DNA of 64,000 nt from Pelomonas sp. Root1217 (GCF_001425705.1 NZ_LMDC01000001.1:558001-622000); one strand, 5' to 3'; positions 18,497-27,520 are shown, counted from the stretch's first letter. Translations and numbers: made by a program. The notes: a model not told the origin generated them from the letters alone.

Positions 18497-19147
18497 TCAG
18501 CGTCTTGCGTTGATCCGCCAGGCGGGCAGCGTCCACCCCGTCCACAGTGCCAGGCCGCGCAGCGCCACGGCGGTTGCCGCCGCTGCGCTGATGGTGGCCC
18601 ACTGCGGCCAGCCCAGCGTGACGGCGCTGACCAGCACCCAGCCGCCGACAAAGCTGCACAGGGCGTACGGTCGGTGGTCGTGGAAGGCCGCGGGGATTTC
18701 GTTGCAGACGATGTCGCGCAGCACGCCGCCGAAGACCGCGGTGATGACGCCCATCAGCACGGCGACGATGGCCGGCATGCCGGCGTCCAGCGCCACCAGC
18801 GTGCCGTTGGCCGTGAACAGGCCCAGGCCCAGCGCGTCGGGCCACTGGATGGCGCGTTCGGTCAGCGCCAGGTGACGGCGGCGCATCAGCAGCATCGCGG
18901 CCAGACACAGCCCCATCAGCGCCCACAGCCAGTCGGCATGCTCGACCCAGAAGAAGGGCCGGCGGTCCAGAAGCACATCGCGCAGCGTGCCGCCGCCGAA
19001 GGCCGACAGACCGGCGACCACGCACAGGCCGACGACGTCAAGCTGCTTGCGCGCGCCGGCCAGCAGGCCCGACAGCGCGAAGGCCAGGGTGGCGGTGATT
19101 TCCACCGCCGACTGCAGCGTGGAGAAATTGATGACGGGAGGCTTCAC
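18497..19147 (-). CDS. TRIC-type cation channel family protein (UPF0126)
   Basis: Inner-membrane protein of 216 residues with about seven hydrophobic segments and the internal repeat typical of this family: GLSAFGGGTLRDVLLDR in the first half and GVITAVFGGVLRDIVCNEIP in the second. Bacterial TRIC relatives conduct K+ or small cations. The start is a GTG 10 bases downstream of the stop of the last binding-protein gene, so it is probably the fourth gene of that operon. A 211-base gap with no gene follows before the PEP-CTERM gene. Confidence 0.85.
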   Translation of the reverse strand: MKPPVINFSTLQSAVEITATLAFALSGLLAGARKQLDVVGLCVVAGLSAFGGGTLRDVLLDRRPFFWVEHADWLWALMGLCLAAMLLMRRRHLALTERAIQWPDALGLGLFTANGTLVALDAGMPAIVAVLMGVITAVFGGVLRDIVCNEIPAAFHDHRPYALCSFVGGWVLVSAVTLGWPQWATISAAAATAVALRGLALWTGWTLPAWRINARR

Positions 19148-19157
19148 CCGCGCATCA

Positions 19158-20732
19158 TCACTTCAGCGTCGCCCACTTCGCCTGGGGTGCGTCGTTGGCG
19201 GAATGCGGGATCGTCAGGCCCGCCTTCATCGCCCAGGGCCGCACCTGGTGGTGGATGGGAATGAACAGGTACTCGTCGCGCGTGCGCTTGAGCGCTTCCT
19301 GCATCAGCGCCAGGCGCTTGGGCACGTCAGTCTCGACCTTCATCTGCTGCACCAGCGCATCGACCTTGGCGTCGCTGACCCTGGAGAAATTGCCCTTGCC
19401 GTCGGCGCCGCCGGTCTTGGTGTGGACGATGTCCTGCAGCGTGTATTGCGCATCGAAGGTCGTCACGCCCCAGCCGTACATGTACAGCGGCAGCTCGTAG
19501 CGCTGCATGGCGGCCGAGTGCTGGGTCATGGGCTGGGTCGACAGCCTGGCCTTGATGCCGACGCGGGTCCACATCGACACCACCGCCTGGCAGATCTCCT
19601 CGTCATTGACGTAGCGGTCATTGGGGCAGGCCAGTGGCACCTCGAAGCCGTCGGGGTAGCCGGCCTCGGCCAGCAGCTGCCTGGCACGCGCCACGTCGGG
19701 CTTTTGCACCGCGTCCAGTTCGGCCGAATGACCGTAGGCCACCGGCGCGACCATGATGGCCGCCGGCACCGACAAGCCACGCATCAGGCTGCGCTTGATG
19801 GCCTCGCGGTCGATCGCCAGCGACATCGCCTCGCGCACGCGGCGGTCCTTGAAGGGGTTCTTGCCCTTCACGTTGCTGCCCTTGATCTCGTCGCTGCCGA
19901 GGTCCAGCGCGAAGAAGATGGTGCGGTTCTCGGGCCCGTCGATGACCTTGAGGCGCGGATCGGCCTTGAGCTTGGCGACATCCTGCGGCGGCAGGTCGGT
20001 CAGCAGGTCCAGGTCGCCCGACAGCAGGGCAGCCACGCGTGTGGCATCGGACTTGATCGGCAGATAGGTCAGCTCGGTGATGTTGCCCTTGGGCTTGTCC
20101 CACCAGTCCTTGTTGGCCACCATGTTGATGCGCTGGTCCGGCTGCCAGGCCATGATCTTGAAGGGCCCCGTGCCCATGGCATTGCGCGAGGCATAGGTGT
20201 CCTCCTTGGCCTTGAAGTCCTGCGGGTTCTCGGAGCGGTTCTTCGTTGCCCAGGCCTTGCTGAGGATGCGCACATAGGTCAGGTTGCGCGTCAGCACGGG
20301 GTTGGGGCCTTCCAGCACGAAGTCGACCGTGAAGTCGTCGATCTTCTTCACCTCCTTGATGCCGGAGGCGTAGATGACCATGTTGCTGGCGGGATGCTTG
20401 ATGCGCTGCAGGCTGAAGAGCACGTCGTCGGCGGTGAACGGCGTGCCGTCATGGAATTTGACGCCGCGGCGCAGGTCGAAGCGCACCAGCGTCGGCGTCA
20501 CGAAGGTCCACTTCGCGGCCAGCGCCGGCTCGACGTCGAACTTCTCGGTGTACCGCGTCAGGCCCTCGTAGGCATAGCCGGTGATGGTCGAGGTGGCCGA
20601 GTGGTTTTGCGAATGCGGGTCCAGCGTCTGGATGTCGTTCTGGGCCGCCCAGCGCAGCGGGTTGCCCGTGGCAGCCAATGAAGTGACCAGCCAGGCGGCG
20701 GCCCAAAGCGTGGAAAGTTTCATGAGCTTCAT
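19158..20732 (-). CDS. ABC transporter substrate-binding protein, peptide/nickel family (third of three tandem paralogs)
   Basis: Periplasmic binding protein of the SBP_bac_5 (DppA/OppA) family, 524 residues. A signal peptide ends near LAATGN, followed by PLRWAAQNDIQTLDPHSQNH. The family signature LRRGVKFHDGTPFTADDVLFS is clear. The ATG overlaps the upstream paralog's TGA as ATGA, so translation is coupled. Two cysteines (in CPNDRYVNDEEICQ) are shared with its two neighbours and may form a disulfide. No permease or ATPase gene accompanies it here, so the ligand and partner transporter are unknown. Confidence 0.93.
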   Translation of the reverse strand: MKLMKLSTLWAAAWLVTSLAATGNPLRWAAQNDIQTLDPHSQNHSATSTITGYAYEGLTRYTEKFDVEPALAAKWTFVTPTLVRFDLRRGVKFHDGTPFTADDVLFSLQRIKHPASNMVIYASGIKEVKKIDDFTVDFVLEGPNPVLTRNLTYVRILSKAWATKNRSENPQDFKAKEDTYASRNAMGTGPFKIMAWQPDQRINMVANKDWWDKPKGNITELTYLPIKSDATRVAALLSGDLDLLTDLPPQDVAKLKADPRLKVIDGPENRTIFFALDLGSDEIKGSNVKGKNPFKDRRVREAMSLAIDREAIKRSLMRGLSVPAAIMVAPVAYGHSAELDAVQKPDVARARQLLAEAGYPDGFEVPLACPNDRYVNDEEICQAVVSMWTRVGIKARLSTQPMTQHSAAMQRYELPLYMYGWGVTTFDAQYTLQDIVHTKTGGADGKGNFSRVSDAKVDALVQQMKVETDVPKRLALMQEALKRTRDEYLFIPIHHQVRPWAMKAGLTIPHSANDAPQAKWATLK

Positions 20733-22303
20733 GGGAGGGTGGTGAAGCGGGCCTCGAAGGTGTCATTCGAGCGGTGCAGGGTCTGGACGCCGGGTTTCAT
20801 GGCCCAGGGCCGGATCTGATGATGCACCGGAATGAAGAAGGATTCGTCGCGCACGCGCAGCAGGGCCTCGCCGATCAGCGCATTGCGGGCCGCGGTGTCG
20901 GGCTCGAACTGGATGCGCTCGACGAGGCTGTCCAGCGTCGGGTCGGCGAGGCGATTGAAGTTCTGGCCGCCGTTGCCGCGGGTGTCGCGGCTGTGGCCCC
21001 AGCCCTGCAGGCCCTGGTGAGCGTCGTAGGTCGGCATCGCGATGCCGATCAGGTAGAAGGGCGATTCGTAGCGCTCCAGCGCCTGGATGTGCAGGCTCAT
21101 GGGCTGCGCGTTCAGCCGTGCGCGCACACCGATGCGTGCCCACATCGCCACTGCCGCCTGGCAAATCTGCTCGTCGTTGACATAGCGGTTGTTGGGGCAG
21201 CGCAGCGGCACCTCGAAGCCCTGCGGATAGCCGGCCTCGGCCAGCAGCTTGCGCGCCTTGTCGGGATCGGCCTTCACGGGTGTGTCCAGCGCGGCTTCGT
21301 ACCCGTTGACGCCCGGCGGCACCATCAGCGCCGCGGGCACGGACAGGCCGCGCATGATGCTGCGCTTGATGGCCTCGCGGTCCAGCGCCAGGTTCAGCGC
21401 GTCGCGCACCCGCTTGTCCTTGAAGGGGTTTTTGCCTTTGACGCTGGAATCGCGCAGTTCCTCGCTGCCTTGGTCCATCGCGAAGAACACTGTGCGCACT
21501 TCGGCGCCCTCCATCAGCTTGAGTCGGTTGTCCGTCTTGAGCCGCTGATAGTCCTGCGGCGGCACATCGGTGACGATGTCGACGTCACCCGACAGCAGCG
21601 CCGCCACGCGCGTGGGCGCCGACTTGATCGGCAGATAGGTCAGCTCGGTGATGTTGCCCTTGTTGCTGTCCCACCAGTCCTTGTTGATGACCATCTGCAC
21701 GGCCTGGTCGGGCTGCCCGCTGACGAGCTTGTACGGCCCGGTGCCGTTGGCGTTGCGCGAGGCGTGGTTCTCTTCCTTGGCCTTGAAGTCCTCGACGTGG
21801 CTGGCATGGTTGCGCAGCGCCCAGGTGCGGCTGAGGATGGCGAAGCTGACGAGATTCTGCAGCAGCAGCGGCGCGGGCGCCTCCAGCATCACGTCGATGC
21901 TGTAGTCGTTGATCTTGCGGATCTCGCGGATGCCCGACACATAGGCCTGCATCGCGCCCTGCGGCTCGCGGATGCGCGCGAAACTGAACACCACGTCGTC
22001 GGCCGTGAAGGGGCTGCCGTCGTGGAACTTCACGCCACGGCGCAGCTCGAAGCGCACCTGGGTGGGCGACAGATACGTCCAGCGCGTCGCCAGCGCCGGC
22101 TCAGGCTGGTAGTTCTCGCCGCGCCGCGTCAGGCCCTCGTAGACCTGCGCGGCGATGGTCAGCGAGGTGGTGTGGTTCTGCGAATGCGGGTCCAGCGTCA
22201 GGATGTCGTTCTGCGCGGCCCAGCGCAGCGGGGCCGCGCTGGCGGACAGGGCGGCAAACAGCCCGCAGGCCAGGGCCATGAGAACGCCATGTCGCGCCCT
22301 CAC
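20729..22303 (-). CDS. ABC transporter substrate-binding protein, peptide/nickel family (second of three tandem paralogs)
   Basis: SBP_bac_5 family, 524 residues when begun at the GTG that overlaps the preceding TGA as GTGA. That start gives a proper signal peptide (MRARHGVLMALACGLF, ending SASA); a start at the internal ATG (22279) would remove the charged n-region. The mature protein begins APLRWAAQNDILTLDPHSQNH, nearly the same as both neighbours. A longer open frame upstream is only a shadow of the first paralog. The repeated intact frames argue that all three copies are functional. Confidence 0.92.
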   Translation of the reverse strand: MRARHGVLMALACGLFAALSASAAPLRWAAQNDILTLDPHSQNHTTSLTIAAQVYEGLTRRGENYQPEPALATRWTYLSPTQVRFELRRGVKFHDGSPFTADDVVFSFARIREPQGAMQAYVSGIREIRKINDYSIDVMLEAPAPLLLQNLVSFAILSRTWALRNHASHVEDFKAKEENHASRNANGTGPYKLVSGQPDQAVQMVINKDWWDSNKGNITELTYLPIKSAPTRVAALLSGDVDIVTDVPPQDYQRLKTDNRLKLMEGAEVRTVFFAMDQGSEELRDSSVKGKNPFKDKRVRDALNLALDREAIKRSIMRGLSVPAALMVPPGVNGYEAALDTPVKADPDKARKLLAEAGYPQGFEVPLRCPNNRYVNDEQICQAAVAMWARIGVRARLNAQPMSLHIQALERYESPFYLIGIAMPTYDAHQGLQGWGHSRDTRGNGGQNFNRLADPTLDSLVERIQFEPDTAARNALIGEALLRVRDESFFIPVHHQIRPWAMKPGVQTLHRSNDTFEARFTTLP

Positions 22304-23868
22304 TTGATGGTGGTGTAGCGAGCCTCGAAATAGTCGTTCGAGCGGTGGATGGTCTCGACGCTCGGCTTCATCGCCCAGGGCCGGATCTGGTGGTGGATGG
22401 GCACGAAGAGGTATTCGTCGCGGATGCGCAGCAGGGCTTCCTTGATGAGGGCGTTGCGCTTGGGCACGTCGGGCTCGAACTTGATCTTCTGGATCAGGCC
22501 GTCGAGCGTCGCGTCGCTGACCTTGCCGAAATTGAAGTTGCCGTCCGCGCCGTTGGTGCGCGTGTGGCCCCAGGCCTGCATGCCGTAGAGGGCGTCGTAC
22601 GTGGAGACGCCCCAGCCCAGCATGTAGAACGGCGACTCGCCGCGCTGGAAGGTCTGGCTGTGGGTGGAGAAGGGCTGCGCGATCAGGCGCACCTTGACGC
22701 CGATCTTGGCCCACATCGACACCGCCGCCTGGCAGACCTGCTCATCGTTGACATAGCGGTTGTTGGGGCAGTGCAGCGGCACCTCGAAGCCCTGCGGGTA
22801 ACCGGCCTCGGCGAGCAGCTTGCGCGCCTTGTCGAGGTCGGGCTTCAGCGGCGTGTCCAAGGCCGCGTCATAGCCATTCACACCCGGCGCGATCATCAGC
22901 GCTGCCGGCACCGACAGGCCACGCATGATGCTGCGCTTGATGGCCTCGCGGTCCAGGGCCAGGTTCATGGCCTCGCGCACTTTTCTGTCCTTGAAGGGGT
23001 TCTTGCCCTTCACGCTGGACTCGCGCAGTTCCTCGCTGCCCTCGTCCATGACGAAGAAGACGGTGCGGATCTCCGAGCCTTCCAGCAGCCTGACCTTGCC
23101 TTCTTCCTTGAGCTTGAAGAAGTCCTGCGGCGGCAGGTCGGTGACGATGTCGACGTCGCCCGACAGCAGGGCCGCCACGCGCGTCGGCGGAGACTTGATC
23201 GGCAGATAGCTCAGCTCGGTGACATTGCCCGGGTTCTTGTCCCACCAGTCCTTGTTGGCCACCATCTTGACGGCCTGGTCGGGCTGCCAGCTCACCAGCT
23301 TGTAGGGCCCGGTGCCATTGGCATTGCGGCTCGCGAAGTTCTCTTCCTTGGCCTTGTAGTCCTGCGTGTTGGTCGTGTTGTTCTTGGTCGACCAGACCTT
23401 GCTCATGATGGGGAAGCTGATGATGTTCTGCAGCAGCATCGGCGTGGGTGCCTCGAGGATGAAATCGACGGTGTGGTCGTCGATCTTCTTGACCTCCTTG
23501 ATGCCCGACACATAGGTCTGCTTGGTGCCTTGCGGCTGGGTGATGCGGCCGAAGCTGAAGACGACGTCGTCGGCCGTGAACGGCGAGCCGTCATGGAACT
23601 TGACGCCCTTGCGCAGCTCGAAGCGCACCTGGGTCTGGGAGAGGTAGGTCCACTTGGTCGCCAGCGAGGGCTCGGGCCGGTACTCGCGGCTCAACCGCGT
23701 CAAGCCCTCGTAGATGTGGGTGCCGATGGCGTTGGAGGTGTTGTGGTCCTGCGAGTGCGGGTCCAGCGTCAGGATGTCGTTCTGCGCGGCCCAGCGCAGT
23801 GGGGCGGCAGTGGCCACTCCCAGCGTCAGTGCGGCCAGCAGGGGCAGGAGTCGGAGCAGAGATTTCAT
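22300..23868 (-). CDS. ABC transporter substrate-binding protein, peptide/nickel family (first of three tandem paralogs)
   Basis: First gene of the operon, 522 residues. The start MKSLLRLLPLLAALTLG has AAGGAAAG upstream and a signal peptide ending ATA. It has LRKGVKFHDGSPFTADDVVFSF and GLSVPAALMIAPGVNGYDA, shared with the second paralog. It looks closest to the second copy by eye. The promoter must lie in the 68 bases before it or further upstream. The ligand is not deducible; the family binds oligopeptides, heme, nickel or glutathione. Confidence 0.93.
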   Translation of the reverse strand: MKSLLRLLPLLAALTLGVATAAPLRWAAQNDILTLDPHSQDHNTSNAIGTHIYEGLTRLSREYRPEPSLATKWTYLSQTQVRFELRKGVKFHDGSPFTADDVVFSFGRITQPQGTKQTYVSGIKEVKKIDDHTVDFILEAPTPMLLQNIISFPIMSKVWSTKNNTTNTQDYKAKEENFASRNANGTGPYKLVSWQPDQAVKMVANKDWWDKNPGNVTELSYLPIKSPPTRVAALLSGDVDIVTDLPPQDFFKLKEEGKVRLLEGSEIRTVFFVMDEGSEELRESSVKGKNPFKDRKVREAMNLALDREAIKRSIMRGLSVPAALMIAPGVNGYDAALDTPLKPDLDKARKLLAEAGYPQGFEVPLHCPNNRYVNDEQVCQAAVSMWAKIGVKVRLIAQPFSTHSQTFQRGESPFYMLGWGVSTYDALYGMQAWGHTRTNGADGNFNFGKVSDATLDGLIQKIKFEPDVPKRNALIKEALLRIRDEYLFVPIHHQIRPWAMKPSVETIHRSNDYFEARYTTIK

Positions 23869-23936
23869 GCGGCTTTCCTTGAGAATGGCAGGTCGGCAGA
23901 AGCCGAAAATACTAGCCGCGCCCCTCGGGTTGCCGG

Positions 23937-24251
23937 CTACGGTTTTCCCTCGGGTTCTAGTGAGCAATCGCAACCAACGCCGGCGGCGATCCAGCGCTTC
24001 ACCAGCCAGCCGCCGAACCTCCCGACGAGGCCGCTCGGTTGCGCCGCTAGTGCGCCGCACACATAGCGTGCGCCGTCCCAGCGCAGTGCGACGCATGCAC
24101 CTTTGAGGCGCCGGCTCAGCACGACGCCCAGCGGGCAGGGCTCAGCCAGGCAGCAGACGCCGCAGCCGTTGCAAGCCTGGCCGAACGCGGGCTTGGGCGG
24201 CGCGTCGGGGTGGATTTGAATGATCCGTGTCTGGCCCATGGGTTGAATCAT
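23937..24251 (-). CDS. Small cysteine-rich protein with CxxCxxCC cluster
   Basis: A 104-residue protein with nine cysteines: Cys27, 30, 33, 34 and 39 (in ACNGCGVCCLAEPCPLG), 53, 65, 94 and 96. The CxxCxxCC cluster resembles the metal-chelating YkgJ-type families and may bind iron-sulfur or zinc. There is no signal peptide. Its ATG overlaps the MocR gene's TGA as ATGA, so it is translated together with that regulator; an internal Met at residue 5 is an alternative start. No defined function is known to me. Confidence 0.72.
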   Translation of the reverse strand: MIQPMGQTRIIQIHPDAPPKPAFGQACNGCGVCCLAEPCPLGVVLSRRLKGACVALRWDGARYVCGALAAQPSGLVGRFGGWLVKRWIAAGVGCDCSLEPEGKP

Positions 24252-25696
24252 GGGCCAGAAGATGGCCCGGACCGCAGCGCCTGCCGCAATCGGCTCGCCA
24301 CCTCGCCCGCCTGTTCGGTCCTGACATTGGTGAAGCCGATCAACAGGCCCTGTCCGGCCTCGTGCTGGACGGCATGGGCAGACAGCGCGGACGGCGCCAG
24401 GCCCTGAGCGCGGGCGCGCAAGACCAAGCCGGTGTCCGGCTCGTGTCCGGGGAAGCGGGCCAGCAGCGTGAGGCCGCCCTCGGGAGCCGCCAGCGCGATG
24501 CCGTTGCCGAATTCAGCTTGCAGGGCGCGGGTCAGCGCCATGCTGCGTTCGGCATAGCGAAGCCGCATGCGGCGCAAATGCCGGGCGTAGTGGCCGCCGG
24601 CCATGAAGGCCGCCAGAGCAGCCTGTTCCTGCTGGGCATGGCCGCGGTGGGACAGTTCGCAGGCAGCGGTCGTGGCCTCGACCCAGGCGGCGGGTGCGAC
24701 GAGATAGCCCAGCCTCAGCCCGGGGAACAAGGTCTTGCTGAAGCTGCCGGCGTAGAACACCCGGTCGTGCCGGTCGATGCTTTTTAGCGCCGCCGGCTTG
24801 CGGCCGACGTAGTGGAATTCGCTGTCGTAGTCATCTTCCAGCACCCAGGCGTCGGCGGCCTGAGCCCAGTCGAGCAGCGCCTGGCGGCGTTGGGATGACA
24901 GCGCCACGCCCAGCGGGCTCTGGTGGCCAGGCGTGACGACGGCGAGCCGGGCGGCCGGGTGATGTTGCCGCGCATAGGCCACGTCCAGGCCGGCCGCATC
25001 GACCGGGATGAAGGCCAACTGCAGCTGCGCCGCTTCCAGCGCGCGCCGCGCGAAGCGGTAGCCGGGATCCTCGAACCAGACTTCCGCGCCCGACGGTGCC
25101 ACCAGGCCCACCACCAGTTGCTGCGCGGCCTGGTAGCCGGCCGTGACGAAGACCTGGGCGGGGTCGCAGGCAATACCGCGCGACACCAGCAGGTAGGCCG
25201 CAATGGCGGCGCGCAGCTCCGGCAGGCCGCGCGGGTCGGGGTAGCAGAAGCGCTGGGCGTCCAGACGCCGTGCCGCGCTGGCCGTCAGGCTGGCCCAGAG
25301 CGTGCGTGGGAACAAGTCCAGCGCCGGCAGGCCGCCGCGAAAGGGCCAGAGGTAGTCGTCGGGCAAGGTGAAGGCCGCTGCCCGCGCGATGGCAGGCGTC
25401 GCACCCTGCATCAGGCTGCCCGGCTTCAGGTCGGGCGCCACCACGGTGCCGGCTGCACCGCGCCCCAGGATGCAACCCTCACCGGCCAGCCGCCCATAAG
25501 CCGCGTCGACGGTGCCGCGGGCCACATTGAGCTGGGCGGCCAGGCTGCGCGTGGACGGCAGGCGCTCGCCTGGCGCCAGCCGCCCGTCTGCGATGGCCTC
25601 GCGGATGCGCTGGTAGACCTGGTCCTGCAACGGTTGGGCCGACGCGGTTTCCAGGCGCAGCGCATCCAGCAGGGAGGGAGTTGGCGGTGCGCTCAT
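24248..25696 (-). CDS. MocR/PdxR-family transcriptional regulator (GntR HTH fused to aminotransferase-like domain)
   Basis: A 482-residue chimeric regulator. Residues 1-85 form the GntR-type winged helix (QVYQRIREAIADGRLAPGERLPSTRSLA). The rest is a fold-type I aminotransferase domain with EDDYDSEF and the PLP-lysine motif YAGSFSKTLFPGLRLGYL. Such proteins use PLP or PLP-amino-acid adducts as signals. The start at MSAPPTPSLL is chosen because longer frames would run into the divergent gene. Its divergent neighbour begins 64 bases away and is the likely target. Confidence 0.9.
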   Translation of the reverse strand: MSAPPTPSLLDALRLETASAQPLQDQVYQRIREAIADGRLAPGERLPSTRSLAAQLNVARGTVDAAYGRLAGEGCILGRGAAGTVVAPDLKPGSLMQGATPAIARAAAFTLPDDYLWPFRGGLPALDLFPRTLWASLTASAARRLDAQRFCYPDPRGLPELRAAIAAYLLVSRGIACDPAQVFVTAGYQAAQQLVVGLVAPSGAEVWFEDPGYRFARRALEAAQLQLAFIPVDAAGLDVAYARQHHPAARLAVVTPGHQSPLGVALSSQRRQALLDWAQAADAWVLEDDYDSEFHYVGRKPAALKSIDRHDRVFYAGSFSKTLFPGLRLGYLVAPAAWVEATTAACELSHRGHAQQEQAALAAFMAGGHYARHLRRMRLRYAERSMALTRALQAEFGNGIALAAPEGGLTLLARFPGHEPDTGLVLRARAQGLAPSALSAHAVQHEAGQGLLIGFTNVRTEQAGEVASRLRQALRSGPSSGP

Positions 25697-25760
25697 GGCC
25701 CAGTCAATTCGCGCGGATTTGGCTCTGTTGGATCGGGCCATTCTCCGGGAGAGTCTGGGC

Positions 25761-26804
25761 ATGGACACGCAGCTTCGATCTTCCGCCGCCGACATGGGCG
25801 CCAGGGCACCGCTCTCCGCGGGCCGGCAGGCCCTCGCGCTCGCGCCGGCCCTCGCGGCGATGAGCTACCCGTTCTGGTTGCGGGCCTTCCATGCCGTCGG
25901 CCCGCAATGGCCTCTCGCGGCGCTGCCGCTGCTGGCTGCCTTCGCGATGCCGCTGGTCGCCGCGCTGCTGTGGTTGCGCGCGGCCCGCATGGCGCCCGGC
26001 TCGGTCTTCGAACTCCGAGCACGTCGCCTGGCGCTGCTGGGTGTCGCGGCGCCGCCGCTGTTCGTGTTCTGCGCCTTCCTGTTGGGCGTGCTGGGCCGCC
26101 CGATCTCCGAGCCGCTGGCTTGGGTGGCCGCATGGTTGGCCGCTGGCCTGTGGGCGTGGGCGGCCCCCCGCAGGGCCGAGCCCGTGACCGCCCCGCCGGC
26201 GGACATGACCGCGCGCGCTGCCCATGGCGTGGTGGCGGCGATGGTGCTGGCCTTCATCGGCTTTCACCTCGTCAACCACCTGTTCGGGCTGCTGGGGCCG
26301 CAGGCGCATGCGGCCGTCATGAAGGCTGGGCGCGGCGTCTACCGCATGCCCGCGGTCGAAGCCATGCTGGTGGCGCTGCTGTTGCTGCAGCTCTGCCTTG
26401 GCGCGTGGCTGGCCTGGCGCTGGAGTCGGTTGCGCATGGATGTCTACCGCGCCGTGCAAGTGATGACAGGTGTCTATCTCGGCTTCTTCCTGCTCACGCA
26501 CATGAACTCGGCCCTGGTGTCGGCGCGCGCCTTGCGAGGCATCGAGACCGACTGGGCCTGGGCCTCGGGCGCGCCGCAAGGCCTGCTGCTGGACGCCTGG
26601 AACATCCGCCTGCTGCCGCACTATGCGCTGGGCGTGTTCTGCGTGCTCGCCCATCTGTGCTGCGGCCTGCGCAGCGTGCTGCTGGCGCATGGCTGGCGGG
26701 CGGCGAGCGTCGACCGCGGCTGGATGGCGGGTTTGATTGCCGCGGCCGCGGTGTCGATGCTCGTCGTGGCCGGCTTGTGCGGACTGCGGTTGCCCCGCGC
26801 TTGA
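25761..26804 (+). CDS. Polytopic membrane protein of unknown function
   Basis: A 347-residue inner-membrane protein with about eight to nine hydrophobic segments. The second half carries histidines inside membrane segments (AFIGFHLVNHLFG, FFLLTHMNSALV, PHYALGVFCVLAHLCCG), a layout reminiscent of heme-ligating cytochrome b or succinate dehydrogenase anchor proteins, but this is only resemblance. The start ATG has GGAGAG upstream at good spacing; an earlier in-frame ATG would overlap the MocR start. It shares a 64-base divergent promoter region with the MocR gene, which suggests PLP-linked control. Confidence 0.7.
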   Translation: MDTQLRSSAADMGARAPLSAGRQALALAPALAAMSYPFWLRAFHAVGPQWPLAALPLLAAFAMPLVAALLWLRAARMAPGSVFELRARRLALLGVAAPPLFVFCAFLLGVLGRPISEPLAWVAAWLAAGLWAWAAPRRAEPVTAPPADMTARAAHGVVAAMVLAFIGFHLVNHLFGLLGPQAHAAVMKAGRGVYRMPAVEAMLVALLLLQLCLGAWLAWRWSRLRMDVYRAVQVMTGVYLGFFLLTHMNSALVSARALRGIETDWAWASGAPQGLLLDAWNIRLLPHYALGVFCVLAHLCCGLRSVLLAHGWRAASVDRGWMAGLIAAAAVSMLVVAGLCGLRLPRA

Positions 26805-26878
26805 GTCCACGCTGCGAGACGCTAGGCTCCACGCAGGCGCTGTCCCTTCCACCACACCGCACGACAGGAGAGTTCAAG

Positions 26879-27520
26879 ATGTCCAAGGTCAGAGTCGCCG
26901 CCTTCAGCATTTCCATCGACGGTTTCGCGGCAGGGCCGCGCCAGAGCCTGGAGGCGCCACTGGGCGCGGGCGGCGAGCAGCTGCACGAGTGGATGTTCCC
27001 GACGCGCACCTTCAAGCAGATGCTCGGCAGCGAAGGCGGCAGCACCGGCGTCGATGATCGCTTCGCGGTGCGCAGCTTCGAAGGTGTCGGCGCCTGGATC
27101 CTGGGCCGCAACATGTTCGGTCCCGTGCGCGGCCCCTGGCCCGACGAGACCTGGAAGGGCTGGTGGGGCGTCAATCCGCCCTACCACGTGCCCGTGTTCG
27201 TGCTAACCCACCACGCCCGGCCGCCCCTGCAGATGGAAGGCGGCACGACCTTCCATTTCGTGACGGACGGAATCGAAGCCGCGCTGCGGCAGGCGAAGCA
27301 CGCCGCCGCGGGCAAGGACGTGCGCATCGGTGGCGGTGCTCAGACGATCCGTCAGTACCTGCAGGCCGGCCTCATCGACGAGATGCACCTGGCCCTCTCG
27401 CCGGCGCTGCTGGGCAGCGGCGAGTCGCTGCTGGGCGGCCTGGACATGCCGGCCCTTGGCTGGCGCGTCACCGAGCGCGAAAGCTCAGGGCAGGCAATGC
27501 ATGTAGTGATGGCGAGGTGA
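26879..27520 (+). CDS. Dihydrofolate reductase family protein (RibD C-terminal-like)
   Basis: A 213-residue cytoplasmic protein of the bacterial DHFR/RibD-C superfamily, many members of which are uncharacterised NADPH-dependent reductases. It starts MSKVRVAAFSISIDGFAAGP, with AGGAG 8 bases upstream. It contains the nucleotide-binding region GAWILGRNMFGPVRGPW and RIGGGAQTIRQYLQAGLIDEMHLALSPALLGSGE, characteristic of the group. Its last 53 bases overlap the convergent HxlR-type gene. The actual substrate is unknown. Confidence 0.87.
   Translation: MSKVRVAAFSISIDGFAAGPRQSLEAPLGAGGEQLHEWMFPTRTFKQMLGSEGGSTGVDDRFAVRSFEGVGAWILGRNMFGPVRGPWPDETWKGWWGVNPPYHVPVFVLTHHARPPLQMEGGTTFHFVTDGIEAALRQAKHAAAGKDVRIGGGAQTIRQYLQAGLIDEMHLALSPALLGSGESLLGGLDMPALGWRVTERESSGQAMHVVMAR

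Noticed and set aside
22304-22714. N-terminal extension of the second binding protein to an upstream ATG
   Set aside because: The extra 137 codons are an out-of-frame reading of the first paralog. The GTG at 22303 gives a proper signal peptide and a GTGA overlap.
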